Shown here in pieces: positions 44,001 to 52,833 of a stretch of 64,000 nt of DNA (position 1 is the stretch's first letter; every line of letters begins with the position of its first letter). The position numbers and the translations under genes are program-made. Source of the DNA: Bacillus sp. CH30_1T (GTDB taxonomy: Bacteria; Bacillota; Bacilli; Bacillales; Bacillaceae_B); contig NZ_VTUY01000004.1 of assembly GCF_008364765.1 (NCBI RefSeq), positions 720,469-784,468 of the forward strand. The letters run 5' to 3'. The notes below the pieces were generated by a model. That model worked only from the letters and a program-made list of their open reading frames with translations. It searched no databases and was not told the DNA's origin.

Positions 44001-44630
44001 ATGAATAACCGCCACTATTCATTTAATCCTGAAATGAGAAGTGAAGATTGTTCCTTACCGTTTTGTGCCCAAACCAATGATCCAGCACCCCTCTTTGTTG
44101 CTGAGGCATATGATAACGTGCAAAAGAAAATAAGCACCGTTAACTTAGAATCGTACAGGGGTAAATGGGTTATTTTGTTTTTTTATTCCAGTGATTTCAC
44201 CTTTGTTTGACCAACTGAACTGGCAGCGGTCGCTGCTATTTATCCTAAATTTCAAGCATTACAAACTGAAGTTTTTGCAATAAGTACTGACAGTGTTTAC
44301 TCTCACAAAGTATTCACTGAAGTATCCCCATCTGCTTCTAAAGTGCAATTTCCTTTAGTGAGTGATCGAAACCATCTAATAAGTAAATCTTATCGGGTAT
44401 TAAATGAACGTGCAGGAGCTACGTTCAGAGCTACGATTATCATCGACCCTGAAGGAATGATAACGTCAAAAGTGGTTTACCCGCCTGAAGTTGGTCGGAA
44501 TACCTATGAAATATTGAGAATGCTGGAAGGTATTCAATATGGAAGAAAAACGGGCGCAGGCGTTCCTGCAAATTGGCTGCCGAACCAATCAGGCATTCAG
44601 ATACATCCTGACCTCATTGGAAAAATATAA
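44001..44630 (+). CDS. Peroxiredoxin with in-frame UGA at the peroxidatic position (candidate selenoprotein)
   Basis: Read through one TGA (44208-44210), this is a 209-residue AhpC/Prx1-type peroxiredoxin. The segment before the TGA is ILFFYSSDFTFV and after it PTELAAVAAIYP; in other family members, such as B. subtilis YkuU, the residue at that point is the catalytic Cys of FTFVCPTE. The frame is otherwise intact to LIGKI. A hairpin with a GGUC loop lies 17 nt after the UGA. Oddities: the usual proline seven residues before is Ser, and the resolving-Cys site reads GVPANW. Cys17 and Cys22 remain. RBS AAGGGGTGAGCCG. Either selenocysteine or a recent nonsense mutation. Confidence 0.72.
44221..44238 (+). 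promoter_or_regulatory. SECIS-like hairpin after the UGA
   Basis: UGGCAGC (44221-44227) pairs with GCUGCUA (44232-44238), seven pairs with one G-U, around the loop GGUC. Seventeen nucleotides separate the UGA from the loop. Bacterial SECIS elements need a short stem, a G in the first two loop positions and about this spacing; E. coli fdhF also has a GGUC-type loop. The same bases encode Ala-Ala-Val-Ala-Ala, so chance folding is possible. Confidence 0.5.
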
Positions 44631-44665
44631 AAAACGGCTCCATTGATTCTTCAATGGGCCGTTTT
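44631..44665. terminator. Bidirectional terminator
   Basis: AAAACGGCTCCATTGA / TCAATGGGCCGTTTT, right after the peroxiredoxin stop codon and ahead of the convergent oxidoreductase stop. Confidence 0.85.
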
Positions 44666-44670
44666 ATATT

Positions 44671-45552
44671 TTAATTCTCCAACAGTTTTATAAGAGCTTG
44701 TGTGCCGCTGTTTTCTTCACCATTATGAGCCAATTCTTCATATAATGAGAGGGCTAACTCTAACCCAGGTGTTTTGATTTCCATCTCCCTGGATGATTCC
44801 AGGGCAATCTTAAGATCTTTGATAAAGTGCTTTACATAAAAGCCGGGAGCATAGTCCTCTTCAATCATTCGTGGAACCAAATTATTAAGTGACCAGCTGC
44901 CTGCCGCTCCCGAAGTGATACTCTTAAGCACATTATCTGGATTCAAGCCTGATTTCTTCGCATAAAGAAGGGCTTCACTTACTCCCACCATGTTAGAAGC
45001 AATCGTGATTTGGTTACACATCTTCGTATGCTGACCCGCTCCTGACTTTCCTTGATACACGACATTTGAACCTAGAAGGTCTAAAAGGGGCTTTGCCGTT
45101 TCGAATGATTCCTCGTCTCCTCCTACCATGATTGAAAGCCTTGCTTCTTTGGCTCCGATATCTCCACCTGAAACGGGGGCATCCAAGGTGGAGATTCCTT
45201 TATCCTTGCCTACTTCAAAGATTCTCTCTGCTAATTTCGGGGATGAAGTGGTCATATCAATGGCAAGTGAATCACTTTTTAGATGATGAAGAATTCCATT
45301 TTCACCGAGGTAAATTGCTTCTACGTCTTTAGGATATCCTACGATCGTAATGACTGCATCCGAAATTTCAGCCAGTTGCCTTGGTGTGTCTGCCCATTTT
45401 GCACCTCTATTTATAAGCTTCAATGCTTTCTCTTTCGTACGGTTGTATATGACCACCTGGTAACCTGCCTCGAGCAGATGACCAGCCATGCTTTGCCCCA
45501 TTACACCTGTTCCAATAAATCCAATGACACTTTGCTTGGTAATATCCTTCAT
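44671..45552 (-). CDS. 3-hydroxyisobutyrate dehydrogenase-family oxidoreductase
   Basis: A 293-residue beta-hydroxyacid dehydrogenase. N-terminal GFIGTGVMGQSMAGHL binds NAD(P), DAPVSGGDIGAKE binds substrate, and the catalytic lysine lies in GQHTKMCNQ. Possible substrates include 3-hydroxyisobutyrate, tartronate semialdehyde and succinic semialdehyde; B. subtilis has comparable proteins of uncertain substrate. Single-gene unit, start ATG at 45552. Confidence 0.88.
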   Translation of the reverse strand: MKDITKQSVIGFIGTGVMGQSMAGHLLEAGYQVVIYNRTKEKALKLINRGAKWADTPRQLAEISDAVITIVGYPKDVEAIYLGENGILHHLKSDSLAIDMTTSSPKLAERIFEVGKDKGISTLDAPVSGGDIGAKEARLSIMVGGDEESFETAKPLLDLLGSNVVYQGKSGAGQHTKMCNQITIASNMVGVSEALLYAKKSGLNPDNVLKSITSGAAGSWSLNNLVPRMIEEDYAPGFYVKHFIKDLKIALESSREMEIKTPGLELALSLYEELAHNGEENSGTQALIKLLEN

Positions 45553-45721
45553 TGACTACTTCCTCCCTTGCTTTACATCTATGTATATTTTCAACTAGAA
45601 CTCTATAATTGTCCACTCCTGTATTTATTTGAATCTATCTCTAATGTTTAAATTCATGTATGCCGGGAAAATAAAGAACATACTACACAAACTATATTAT
45701 CCCAGAAGGAGGAAGAATAAA

Positions 45722-45982
45722 ATGAAAGTAAAAAAAACCTTACTTGTTGGTGCGACTGTTACTGCTGGTTCATTAGGATGGTTCCTATCATCAAAAGAGA
45801 AGCGTAATCAGCTGCACAATGTTAAAGAAGGATTGGTAACGAAATTCAAAAAGAGAAGAAAAGAAGATCTACCTGTTGAAAAAGGCGGAAATCCAGACCC
45901 TGAAAATATTGAAGACAATTCCATGGTTAGTGAAGGAGCCATGACATCGGTTCAATATTACAATGAAAAAAAACAAGATTAA
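45722..45982 (+). CDS. Small basic/acidic protein with N-terminal hydrophobic segment
   Basis: An 86-residue ORF behind a very strong RBS (AAGGAGGAAGAATAAA). The N-terminus MKVKKTLLVGATVTAGSLGW looks like a signal anchor or short membrane helix. A lysine-rich middle (TKFKKRRKEDL) and an acidic C-terminal part (NPDPENIEDNSMVSEGAM) follow. No family recognised; the layout recalls YtxH-like stress proteins only loosely. The upstream in-frame extension to 45629 lacks an RBS. A good terminator follows. Confidence 0.65.
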   Translation: MKVKKTLLVGATVTAGSLGWFLSSKEKRNQLHNVKEGLVTKFKKRRKEDLPVEKGGNPDPENIEDNSMVSEGAMTSVQYYNEKKQD

Positions 45983-45984
45983 TA

Positions 45985-46023
45985 AAGCTGAACGAGTGGG
46001 TTTAACCCCTCGTTCAGCTTTTT
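45985..46023 (+). terminator. Terminator after the 86-residue ORF
   Basis: AAGCTGAACGAG / CTCGTTCAGCTT stem followed by TTTTC. Confidence 0.85.
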
Positions 46024-46034
46024 CAATTTAGCAT

Positions 46035-46130
46035 TTATTTAACCGAACCGCACACTGGTTTGCACCTTTTTCCATTTCCCCATTGTTCATCTTCTTCCGG
46101 ATGCATTTTGCCCATGATTGTTTCACGAAT
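46035..46130 (-). pseudogene. 3' remnant of a YrkH-like metallo-beta-lactamase/rhodanese gene
   Basis: A 31-codon stretch on the minus strand reads IRETIMGKMHPEEDEQ and ends in GSVK. The C-terminus of the intact sulfur hydrolase at 51053-52180 contains [16 protein letters not shown], so the first 16 residues align with 12 identities. The preceding codon is a stop and nothing upstream matches the rest of the protein. I read it as the surviving tail of a deleted second copy. Confidence 0.6.
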
Positions 46131-46220
46131 TTATTCATAACACACCCCATTAGTTATTAAGTCAAGAACGATGTATCTCCATAGAATAACCGACCCTGCC
46201 CTTAGAGTCGGTTTGGTATA

Positions 46221-46622
46221 TTATAGATAATAATAGTATCGTTTATGTGGACCCTTAAATGGGCTATTTACAATCTGTCCTCCAAGGAAGCCTAATCCAA
46301 GACCAATCAAACCTGCACCGATTGGATTAATACCATACCCGTAGCCTCCTGCCGGCCCATATGGCGGCGGACCGTAACCGGACTGTGGAAATCCTTGTGG
46401 CGGAAATCCCTGTGGTCCCGCTGTACCATAAGGTCCTTGATTATAATAACCTGGTCCTCCACCGAATCCCCCTCCTTGAAACTGTTTACTTTCCCATGGT
46501 ACATAGCCTTGATACCCGCCTGGAGGATTGCCGTCATATCCAGTCCCAAGGTTTGGAAATCCGGATCCTGAATTAAATAGGTTCATCAAATTCTTTCTGT
46601 ATATGGTTCTCCTCTCATACAT
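46221..46622 (-). CDS. Gly/Pro/Tyr-rich low-complexity protein
   Basis: A 133-residue protein. The middle is low-complexity, with repeats such as GGGFGGGPGYYNQGPYG and QGFPPQGFPQSGYGPPPYGP. A short glycine-rich hydrophobic segment (GAGLIGLGLGFLGGQIV) and a tyrosine-rich basic end (HKRYYYYL) follow. Such composition recalls spore coat or surface proteins, but I cannot name a family. The ATG at 46622 is preferred for its RBS AAAGAGGAG; an ATG at 46586 is an alternative. Monocistronic. Confidence 0.65.
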   Translation of the reverse strand: MYERRTIYRKNLMNLFNSGSGFPNLGTGYDGNPPGGYQGYVPWESKQFQGGGFGGGPGYYNQGPYGTAGPQGFPPQGFPQSGYGPPPYGPAGGYGYGINPIGAGLIGLGLGFLGGQIVNSPFKGPHKRYYYYL

Positions 46623-46861
46623 CTTCGTCACTCCTCTTTATTAGCCTATTATGAAATGGGAAAAAGGGAAGGGCAAATGTCCATGGTCCGGGAAAAGTAG
46701 TTAGCCATGAACGGATTTCCACTCCCGAACCCTGCTGTAATCATGCTAAGATGGGGAAAACTAATACGGTAAATGTTTCTTTCATCATAAAAATTTCACT
46801 AATTTCGTCTATAATAAAACTTATGCCATTGCATGTGTAGAATGGATAGGAGTGGTTTACG

Positions 46862-47548
46862 TTGAAAAAATGGAATGTCCTGATTGTGGATGATGAGCCG
46901 GAAATGAGGCAGCTGATCAAACTGTATTTAAACAGGGATCAGTATTTCTGCTTAGATGCAGAGAACGGACTCGCTGCCCTTGATCAATTGAAGAAAACGC
47001 ATGTGGATATCATGGTTGTGGATATCATGATGCCGTTCATGGATGGTTATCAATTACTAAAAGAGGTTCGAGAAAATAACCAGGTGCCCTTTATCTTCCT
47101 TTCGGCAAAGGGCGATGATTTAGACAAGGTGAAAGGACTTAAGCTTGGAAGTGACGACTATATGGTTAAACCTTTTAATGCAGAAGAACTTGTTGCACGA
47201 ATCGAAACGATCCTGAGAAGATCCTATGGAACTCACTCGTCCCAACATTCGATGATTGAACGATATGGACCAGTGTCATTTAATTTGGCATCAAGAACCA
47301 TTTCAGTTGCTGAACTTTCACCTCGCTTAACCTTAAAAGAATATGAACTTTTCTTATTCCTTGCCCGTAATCGAGGAAGAGTGTATAAGCGAGATCAGCT
47401 TCTCGATCAAGTATGGGGAAGTGATTATGAAGGAAGCGACCGAACAGTGGATACCCATATTAAAACACTGCGGCTGAAATTGAAAAGCTATGGACATTTG
47501 ATTGAAACCGTGTGGGGCCTTGGCTATAAGTTCGAGGGATCCGTTTGA
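46862..47548 (+). CDS. OmpR-family response regulator
   Basis: A 228-residue two-component regulator. Receiver domain with acidic pocket VDDEP and phospho-acceptor Asp54 (MVVDIMMP), switch lysine in MVKPFNAEE. The C-terminal winged helix includes LTLKEYELFLFLARNRGR and the recognition segment GSDRTVDTHIKTLRLKL. TTG start at 46862 after AGGAGTGG. It overlaps the downstream kinase by 4 bp as TTGA. Target genes are unknown. Confidence 0.92.
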   Translation: MKKWNVLIVDDEPEMRQLIKLYLNRDQYFCLDAENGLAALDQLKKTHVDIMVVDIMMPFMDGYQLLKEVRENNQVPFIFLSAKGDDLDKVKGLKLGSDDYMVKPFNAEELVARIETILRRSYGTHSSQHSMIERYGPVSFNLASRTISVAELSPRLTLKEYELFLFLARNRGRVYKRDQLLDQVWGSDYEGSDRTVDTHIKTLRLKLKSYGHLIETVWGLGYKFEGSV

Positions 47549-48954
47549 AAAATACAAACCTGACTCTCAATAAAAAAGTCTCTCTTCTATTATTAAGCAG
47601 CTTATTTTTAACCATTGTCTTTTCATTTCTTTTTATTCATTTTCTCTATAAGGATTTATATATTGGGACCGTTAAGGAGTCACTGCTTTATCAAGGACAG
47701 AGGACAGCCGATCACTATCACTATGGTGACGTAAGCGGGAGTGTAAGGGATAAAATCCTTTGGTATAATGTGATCTCCCCTTACGAAGTGTCTGTTGTGG
47801 AGAAACTTGAAGACTTAACCAAAAGCTTCCCATATCGTATTGACCAAAATCCTCTCATCAGTATCGAAGACAAAAGAGAATTGGCTAAAGGAAACCCGGT
47901 AATGAAAGAAGGATATGTAGCAGAATTTAATCGGAATGTGATTGGAGCTATCTTTCCTCTTATGAACGAAGAAAGATTAATGGGGTATTTACTCATTTAT
48001 ATCCCCTTGGCTGAAATGACGGAAGTCTTTAGTAAAGGGATCCCTATATTGGTACTCACAGGTGTCATGTTTTATTTCGTATTGTTCTTGATCATTCAAT
48101 CTTCTTTAGGAACATTATTTAAACCTGTAAGGGAAATGCAACTATTCTCAAATAAAGTGGCTAAAGGTGATTTTTCAAGCAGGCTGAATGTCACCTCGAA
48201 AGATGAAATGGCAGAGCTTGCATTGACCTTTAATAGTATGGTGGATTCTCTTCAACATCAAGAGGAACGGAAGCGTCAGTTTCTTTCGAATGTTGCCCAT
48301 GAATTAAGGACTCCCCTAACCTATATTGGGGGATATGCAAAGGCATTGACTGACAAGGTACAAACGAATCCTGAAGAAATGGAAGAAAGCCTGCATCTTA
48401 TTCAAAAGGAATCGATACGAATGCAAAAATTAATTACTGAGCTACTTGAATTGAACAAATTGGAGGATACTTCTTTTTCTTTGGATATTGAGCCGATTGT
48501 ACTCTCACAGTTAATAATGGATTCATTAACTCTTATACGCCCCCATGCAGAAAACAAGAAAATGGATGTCCAACATGATTTAAATGAAGAATCCATTATT
48601 AATGGGGATCCCAACCGGGTTATGCAAGTATTTTATAATATTTTTGATAATGCATTGAAATATTCTCCTGAAGAGAGTTTCATTTTCATTCAATCATACG
48701 AAGAAGATGGAATGGCTGTTGTGAAAGTTGGGGATAATGGTATTGGCATTCCTGCAGGTTCCTTATCCCATATCGGAGAAAGGTTTTACCGCTCGGATTT
48801 GTCTAGAACAAGAAATACTGGAGGATACGGTCTCGGTTTATCAATCGCGAAAGAAATCATGTATAAACACGATGGTTCTTTATCTGTAGATAGTGAAGAA
48901 GGCAAGGGAACAACTGTCTATCTAAGGTTTCCTTTACTTGAAATAAAAGACTGA
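47545..48954 (+). CDS. Membrane sensor histidine kinase
   Basis: A 469-residue kinase: TM1 (about residues 11-31), an extracytoplasmic sensor of about 130 residues, TM2 near residues 165-190, then a HAMP domain (PVREMQLFSNKVAKGDFSSR). HisKA follows with phospho-His in FLSNVAHELRTPLTYIGG, and HATPase with NIFDNALKYSP, VGDNGIGIP and GGYGLGLSIA. TTG start overlaps the regulator's stop; GAGGGATCC serves as RBS. The signal is unknown. Confidence 0.92.
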   Translation: MKNTNLTLNKKVSLLLLSSLFLTIVFSFLFIHFLYKDLYIGTVKESLLYQGQRTADHYHYGDVSGSVRDKILWYNVISPYEVSVVEKLEDLTKSFPYRIDQNPLISIEDKRELAKGNPVMKEGYVAEFNRNVIGAIFPLMNEERLMGYLLIYIPLAEMTEVFSKGIPILVLTGVMFYFVLFLIIQSSLGTLFKPVREMQLFSNKVAKGDFSSRLNVTSKDEMAELALTFNSMVDSLQHQEERKRQFLSNVAHELRTPLTYIGGYAKALTDKVQTNPEEMEESLHLIQKESIRMQKLITELLELNKLEDTSFSLDIEPIVLSQLIMDSLTLIRPHAENKKMDVQHDLNEESIINGDPNRVMQVFYNIFDNALKYSPEESFIFIQSYEEDGMAVVKVGDNGIGIPAGSLSHIGERFYRSDLSRTRNTGGYGLGLSIAKEIMYKHDGSLSVDSEEGKGTTVYLRFPLLEIKD

Positions 48955-48978
48955 GTCACTTGCAGACTCAGTCTTTTT
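48949..48978 (+). terminator. Terminator after the kinase gene
   Basis: GACTGAGTC / GACTCAGTC stem followed by TTTTTG; it overlaps the kinase stop codon. Confidence 0.85.
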
Positions 48979-49003
48979 GTTATTTTAGATACAAAATAGT
49001 ACA

Positions 49004-49924
49004 TTACCCAAATAGATTTTTAATCGATTTAAAGAAATCAGCGATGGCATTTAACAAGCCAGTAAAGAAGTCGGACACTTTTTGCCCAAACCCTTCATCT
49101 TTGACAATTTCCTTAATCGTGGTTTGGATGTCATTCGTTAAATCATCTAATTGTTGTTGAACATTATCAAAGTTAATATCCAGTGACCTCATTTTTTCAA
49201 ATAAATCGATTAATAACTGGCGATCCTCCGGGCTTAGCTCGATGTTCAGAGTTTGGAGCTTCTCTTCAACGATTTGTTCAACTTCTTCTTTCGTAGCTGG
49301 GTCTTGTTCGGCTATTTCCTTCTTTATTTCGGTTAACAGCTTGCTGACCTCTTCCTTATCAATCCCAGCTTCTTTGGCAAGTTCTGTTGCCACGGTTAAT
49401 TCCTCGTTGGCAACCTCCATACGAACCGTATCAAGTTTCTCTCCACTAACATCATACGCTTTATAAATACCGACTAATGCAGAATGACCACTTACCTTTA
49501 CAGGGGAGGCCACGTCTACTACTGCGTTCTCTACCCCCGCAGTTAATAGAGCATTGGAATACATTGAATTTGTCACTTCCGTAATATTTTCCGGTGTCAC
49601 AATATTTACCTTTAGACCTTCGCCTTTCTCTTTGCGAGTAATCATGGCAGAAGAAAACATGCGTGCATTCCGATTTTCACCTTCAATATACTTTACAAGG
49701 TCTTCACCTGTTGCGGTAAACTCTTCTACTTGTGTTCCCTCATCAATTCCTAGTTGCTCTTGAACTTCTTTTTTCTGTTTGCTTGAAAGTGTTTCTCCAT
49801 ATACGGCGATAGGCAGTCCGAATTTTTCATTGATGCTTTCTTTATCATTATCTGCAGCTGATGCTGGCTGAATGAGGCCCACCATTAGTGATAATAGTAA
49901 GGCAATACTAATCAATTTCTTCAT
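49004..49924 (-). CDS. DUF1002 secreted protein (YpuA-like)
   Basis: A 306-residue exported protein. Signal peptide MKKLISIALLLSLMVGLIQP with cleavage near ASA-AD. The mature part has the DUF1002 pattern (GLPIAVYGETLSSKQKKEV, VVDVASPVKVSGHSALVGIY) and a long coiled C-terminal region (EVEQIVEEKLQTLNIELSPE), ending in an amphipathic phenylalanine-rich helix. B. subtilis YpuA is of the same family and length class; function unknown. It is convergent with the two-component pair. Confidence 0.85.
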   Translation of the reverse strand: MKKLISIALLLSLMVGLIQPASAADNDKESINEKFGLPIAVYGETLSSKQKKEVQEQLGIDEGTQVEEFTATGEDLVKYIEGENRNARMFSSAMITRKEKGEGLKVNIVTPENITEVTNSMYSNALLTAGVENAVVDVASPVKVSGHSALVGIYKAYDVSGEKLDTVRMEVANEELTVATELAKEAGIDKEEVSKLLTEIKKEIAEQDPATKEEVEQIVEEKLQTLNIELSPEDRQLLIDLFEKMRSLDINFDNVQQQLDDLTNDIQTTIKEIVKDEGFGQKVSDFFTGLLNAIADFFKSIKNLFG

Positions 49925-50143
49925 TAATCATTCTCCCTTTTTCATGATGGATAGGTAATAGAGCTATTCCACTCTACCATTGTACTAGTCTCGTTACGTA
50001 TGTTCATCCATCTAGAGTCTTATTTCTTTCTGTTAGTATGACGAACAATACCAGAGGAAAGTTACAATGACTTTTTTGTCTACTACTATAACAGCCACGA
50101 ATCTACAACACAAAAAAGCTTAATTCTGTTCAATATAAATCCT

Positions 50144-50968
50144 CTATAGGGTAGAAGATACTAGGTGAATTTGAACTAAGCTCAAGATGATTAAGAGTAT
50201 ATCAAGCCAGATTTTAATCGCTGTAGCCAGGATTAAAACGGCTAGAATCATTTGAAGAATCTTTGTATTCATTTCCTTTCCTGCCATTGCACCCAGTGGA
50301 GATGCAATTAAACTAGCTACAACCATGATCAGTGCTGGTAAATATTCCACTTGACCTGTCGATATCTTTCCGATTGTTGATCCAATTGAAGAAATCAACG
50401 TGATGGCAAGGGATGAGGCAATCGTCATTCTTGTCGGAATCTTAAGGACCACCAGCATAATAGGAACTAATAGGAAAGCCCCTGCTGCTCCAACGATACC
50501 CGCTCCAAACCCGACGATCAAAGCAAGTATCGCCGCTAACCACTTGTTAAATGTAACGTCCTCGAGTTTTATATCATCAATGCTTTTTTTTGGAATGAAC
50601 ATCATGATAGCTGCAATTAATGCAAGAATTCCATACACAAAATTAATTCCGGCCTCACTCATGAATTTCGATCCATATCTGCCAATGAAGCTACCAATTA
50701 AAATACTTACACCCATGTAAGTGATGAGGGTTTTATTTAAATAGCCTCCTTTTCGGTAAGCCCAGACCCCACCTAGTGTGGCAAAGAATACTTGAACTGC
50801 GCTAATACCCGAAACTTCGTGAGCAGTGAATGTTGCTACTCCAAGCAATGGCGGAATATAAAGGAGCATGGGGTATTTAATGATACTACCGCCGATCCCT
50901 ACCATTCCTGATATATACGAGCCGACAAATCCTATTAGAAAGATTGTCATTATAAATGCCAAATCCAT
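50144..50968 (-). CDS. yrkJ: TauE/SafE-family sulfite/sulfur-compound permease (YrkJ-like)
   Basis: A 274-residue membrane protein with about eight helices in two repeats. The internal repeat is visible in [20 protein letters not shown] and [20 protein letters not shown]. Family members export sulfite, sulfoacetate or thiosulfate-like anions. It lies after the YrkH-like gene, as in B. subtilis yrkEFHIJ and S. aureus cst loci, so sulfite or thiosulfate efflux is a reasonable guess. A terminator separates it from the upstream gene. Confidence 0.88.
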   Translation of the reverse strand: MDLAFIMTIFLIGFVGSYISGMVGIGGSIIKYPMLLYIPPLLGVATFTAHEVSGISAVQVFFATLGGVWAYRKGGYLNKTLITYMGVSILIGSFIGRYGSKFMSEAGINFVYGILALIAAIMMFIPKKSIDDIKLEDVTFNKWLAAILALIVGFGAGIVGAAGAFLLVPIMLVVLKIPTRMTIASSLAITLISSIGSTIGKISTGQVEYLPALIMVVASLIASPLGAMAGKEMNTKILQMILAVLILATAIKIWLDILLIILSLVQIHLVSSTL

Positions 50969-50990
50969 CGTGTTGTTCCCCCTCTTCTAA

Positions 50991-51019
50991 TAAAACGGGA
51001 ACCTCTCTGGCAGGTTCCC
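50991..51019 (-). terminator. Terminator between yrkH-like and yrkJ-like genes
   Basis: GGGAACCT / AGGTTCCC stem with CGTTTTA tail on the minus strand; it could lower yrkJ expression. Confidence 0.7.
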
Positions 51020-51052
51020 ATTTTGATTATTTGCTTAGATTAGTACGATTGA

Positions 51053-52180
51053 TTAACGAACTGCACAACGGTTTGGTCCAATTTCCATTTCTCGCTGTTT
51101 CTCTTCATCTGGAGTTACTTTACCCATGTTCGTCTCACGAATTTCTTGATACGCGTTTGGCTGAGGGGGAAGGTTTTCAGATACTAGCTTTCTGAATTCT
51201 TCTGCACTCTCGATATTTAAACCATGGTTTTTTGCAAATAATGTTCCCAGTTTTTTACCTACAGATCCATCTTCATTTAATTCATCAATAATCATAAAGT
51301 GCGCCGGTAAAACGGTAAGCTCCATAGAAAAGTCTTTATACCGCTTGTAAAGACTTTCTCTAAGATCAGCTACCCAATCTTCTGCTTTCCCGGCAAGGTC
51401 AGGACGTCCGATACTATCTATAAAAAGAATATCACCTGATAATAAATACTTTTCGTCAATGACAAATGACGTTGACCCGATAGTATGCCCCGGTGAGTAC
51501 AGAGCTGTAATATCAATGGTTGCATTTCCAATCACGACTCTATTCCCGTCTTCAAGTGCAGCGTATTCAAAGGTAACTTCTTCAGCATCTTTAGGAGGTA
51601 ACCAATAGGTTGCATTTGTTGCTTCTGCAATGTTACGTCCACCAGAAATATGATCGGCATGCAAGTGAGTATCAAATACATTTGTAATCGTTGCGCCTTT
51701 TTCTTTTGCAAAGTCGAAAAAGATCTCAGTCATACGGGTAGCATCGACGATCGCTGCTTCACCATTTGACACGACCATATAAGATAGACAACCTTTACCT
51801 AAACGTACAAACTGATAAAGTTCTCCGCCATTTGTTAATTCACCCACTTTAACAGGCTCCAAATGTTCGCTCCAAGCTTTCATTCCGCCTTCAAGGTAGG
51901 ATACGTCCTTCCCTTCATCTGAAAGCATATCCGCTACCATAATAGAAGAACCTTCTTTCGCACACACGACAAGAATGTCTTTATCCTTTGGAAGTTGCTC
52001 CATTATTTCTTCTACACCATCTAAAAGATCGAAGTATGGGATGTTAAGATATTCAAATTTTTCACCTTCAATTTTCCAATCTTCAAAGGCATCTGCATTA
52101 CGGACATCCAAAATGAATAAATCATCTTTTTTCACTACTTTTTGTGCTACTTGTTTTGAATTCATTGGTTTAACTGCCAT
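51053..52180 (-). CDS. yrkH: Rhodanese-metallo-beta-lactamase persulfide dioxygenase (YrkH/CstB-like)
   Basis: A 375-residue fusion. The N-terminal rhodanese domain (residues 1-100) has the nucleophile loop VVCAKEGSS. The metallo-beta-lactamase domain carries the metal site [11 protein letters not shown] and the GHT of YSPGHTIGS, with a later LPAHF. It should oxidise glutathione/bacillithiol persulfide to sulfite and thiol. The start at 52180 follows GGAGGTTAAATTA; a start ten codons upstream has no RBS. Central enzyme of the sulfane-sulfur detoxification operon. Confidence 0.9.
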   Translation of the reverse strand: MAVKPMNSKQVAQKVVKKDDLFILDVRNADAFEDWKIEGEKFEYLNIPYFDLLDGVEEIMEQLPKDKDILVVCAKEGSSIMVADMLSDEGKDVSYLEGGMKAWSEHLEPVKVGELTNGGELYQFVRLGKGCLSYMVVSNGEAAIVDATRMTEIFFDFAKEKGATITNVFDTHLHADHISGGRNIAEATNATYWLPPKDAEEVTFEYAALEDGNRVVIGNATIDITALYSPGHTIGSTSFVIDEKYLLSGDILFIDSIGRPDLAGKAEDWVADLRESLYKRYKDFSMELTVLPAHFMIIDELNEDGSVGKKLGTLFAKNHGLNIESAEEFRKLVSENLPPQPNAYQEIRETNMGKVTPDEEKQREMEIGPNRCAVR

Positions 52181-52211
52181 TAATTTAACCTCCAGTATTA
52201 GTGGTATCATC

Positions 52212-52784
52212 TTACTTAACGTTCGATTCCACGTCTCCAGTCCAATCGCTCATGCCTGGAACTACATTGATTACATTAGTAAATCCTTTTTCAGCTAATA
52301 ATTGAGCCGCCATGTCGCTTCTGTTTCCTGTACGGCATACTACATAAATATCCTTGTCTTTATTAAGTTCATCCACTCGGGTTTCCAATTCTCCAAGTGG
52401 CATTGAAATCGAGCCTGGAATATGTTTGAATGCATATTCAGCTTTTTCACGGACATCCAGTACGACGATATTTTCATCGCCTAGTTTATCAGACAATGTA
52501 TCATTATCTGATACTGACTCATGTTTACGCTCTACAGCCTCTTCACCACTAGATTTGCGGACAAAATGCTTCAGAACATCTCCTTCTTCAATGGTTCCGA
52601 GATAATCATGCCCGGAACTTTTTGCCCAAGCTTGAAGATCGGCCTTTGATCCTTTGTCTGTTGCTTGAATTTCAATCACTTGGCCCGCTTCCAGGTTATT
52701 CATGGACTTTTTTGTTTTTACGATCGGCATTGGACAAGCTAATCCCTTTGCATCCAATACGAAGTTCGATTCAATCGTGTTCAT
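52212..52784 (-). CDS. yrkF: TusA-rhodanese fusion sulfurtransferase (YrkF/CstA-like)
   Basis: A 190-residue two-domain sulfurtransferase. The TusA domain (residues 1-75) has the CPMP motif ([14 protein letters not shown]). A linker leads to a rhodanese domain with [10 protein letters not shown], the persulfide-forming cysteine loop. It relays sulfur between small thiols and the downstream dioxygenase. ATG at 52784 after ATTGGAGG; the upstream start is not needed. A CstR-like box lies 15-31 bp upstream at 52800-52815. Confidence 0.9.
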   Translation of the reverse strand: MNTIESNFVLDAKGLACPMPIVKTKKSMNNLEAGQVIEIQATDKGSKADLQAWAKSSGHDYLGTIEEGDVLKHFVRKSSGEEAVERKHESVSDNDTLSDKLGDENIVVLDVREKAEYAFKHIPGSISMPLGELETRVDELNKDKDIYVVCRTGNRSDMAAQLLAEKGFTNVINVVPGMSDWTGDVESNVK

Positions 52785-52799
52785 AAATAAAACCTCCAA

Positions 52800-52815
52800 T
52801 TACCTTATAGGGTAT
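52800..52815. promoter_or_regulatory. CstR-like operator, internal copy
   Basis: TTACC-TTATAG-GGTAT, same half-sites and 6-bp centre as the copy before the first gene of the operon. It lies in the gap between the DsrE-like and YrkF-like genes, so an internal promoter may be repressed here. Confidence 0.55.
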
Positions 52816-52833
52816 ATTTCATTACAAAAAAAA

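Noticed and set aside
50134..50152. CCTCTATAGGGTA near the end of the TauE-like gene as a further CstR box
   Set aside because: It lies at the 3' end of a coding region, half-sites are incomplete and no gene starts downstream.
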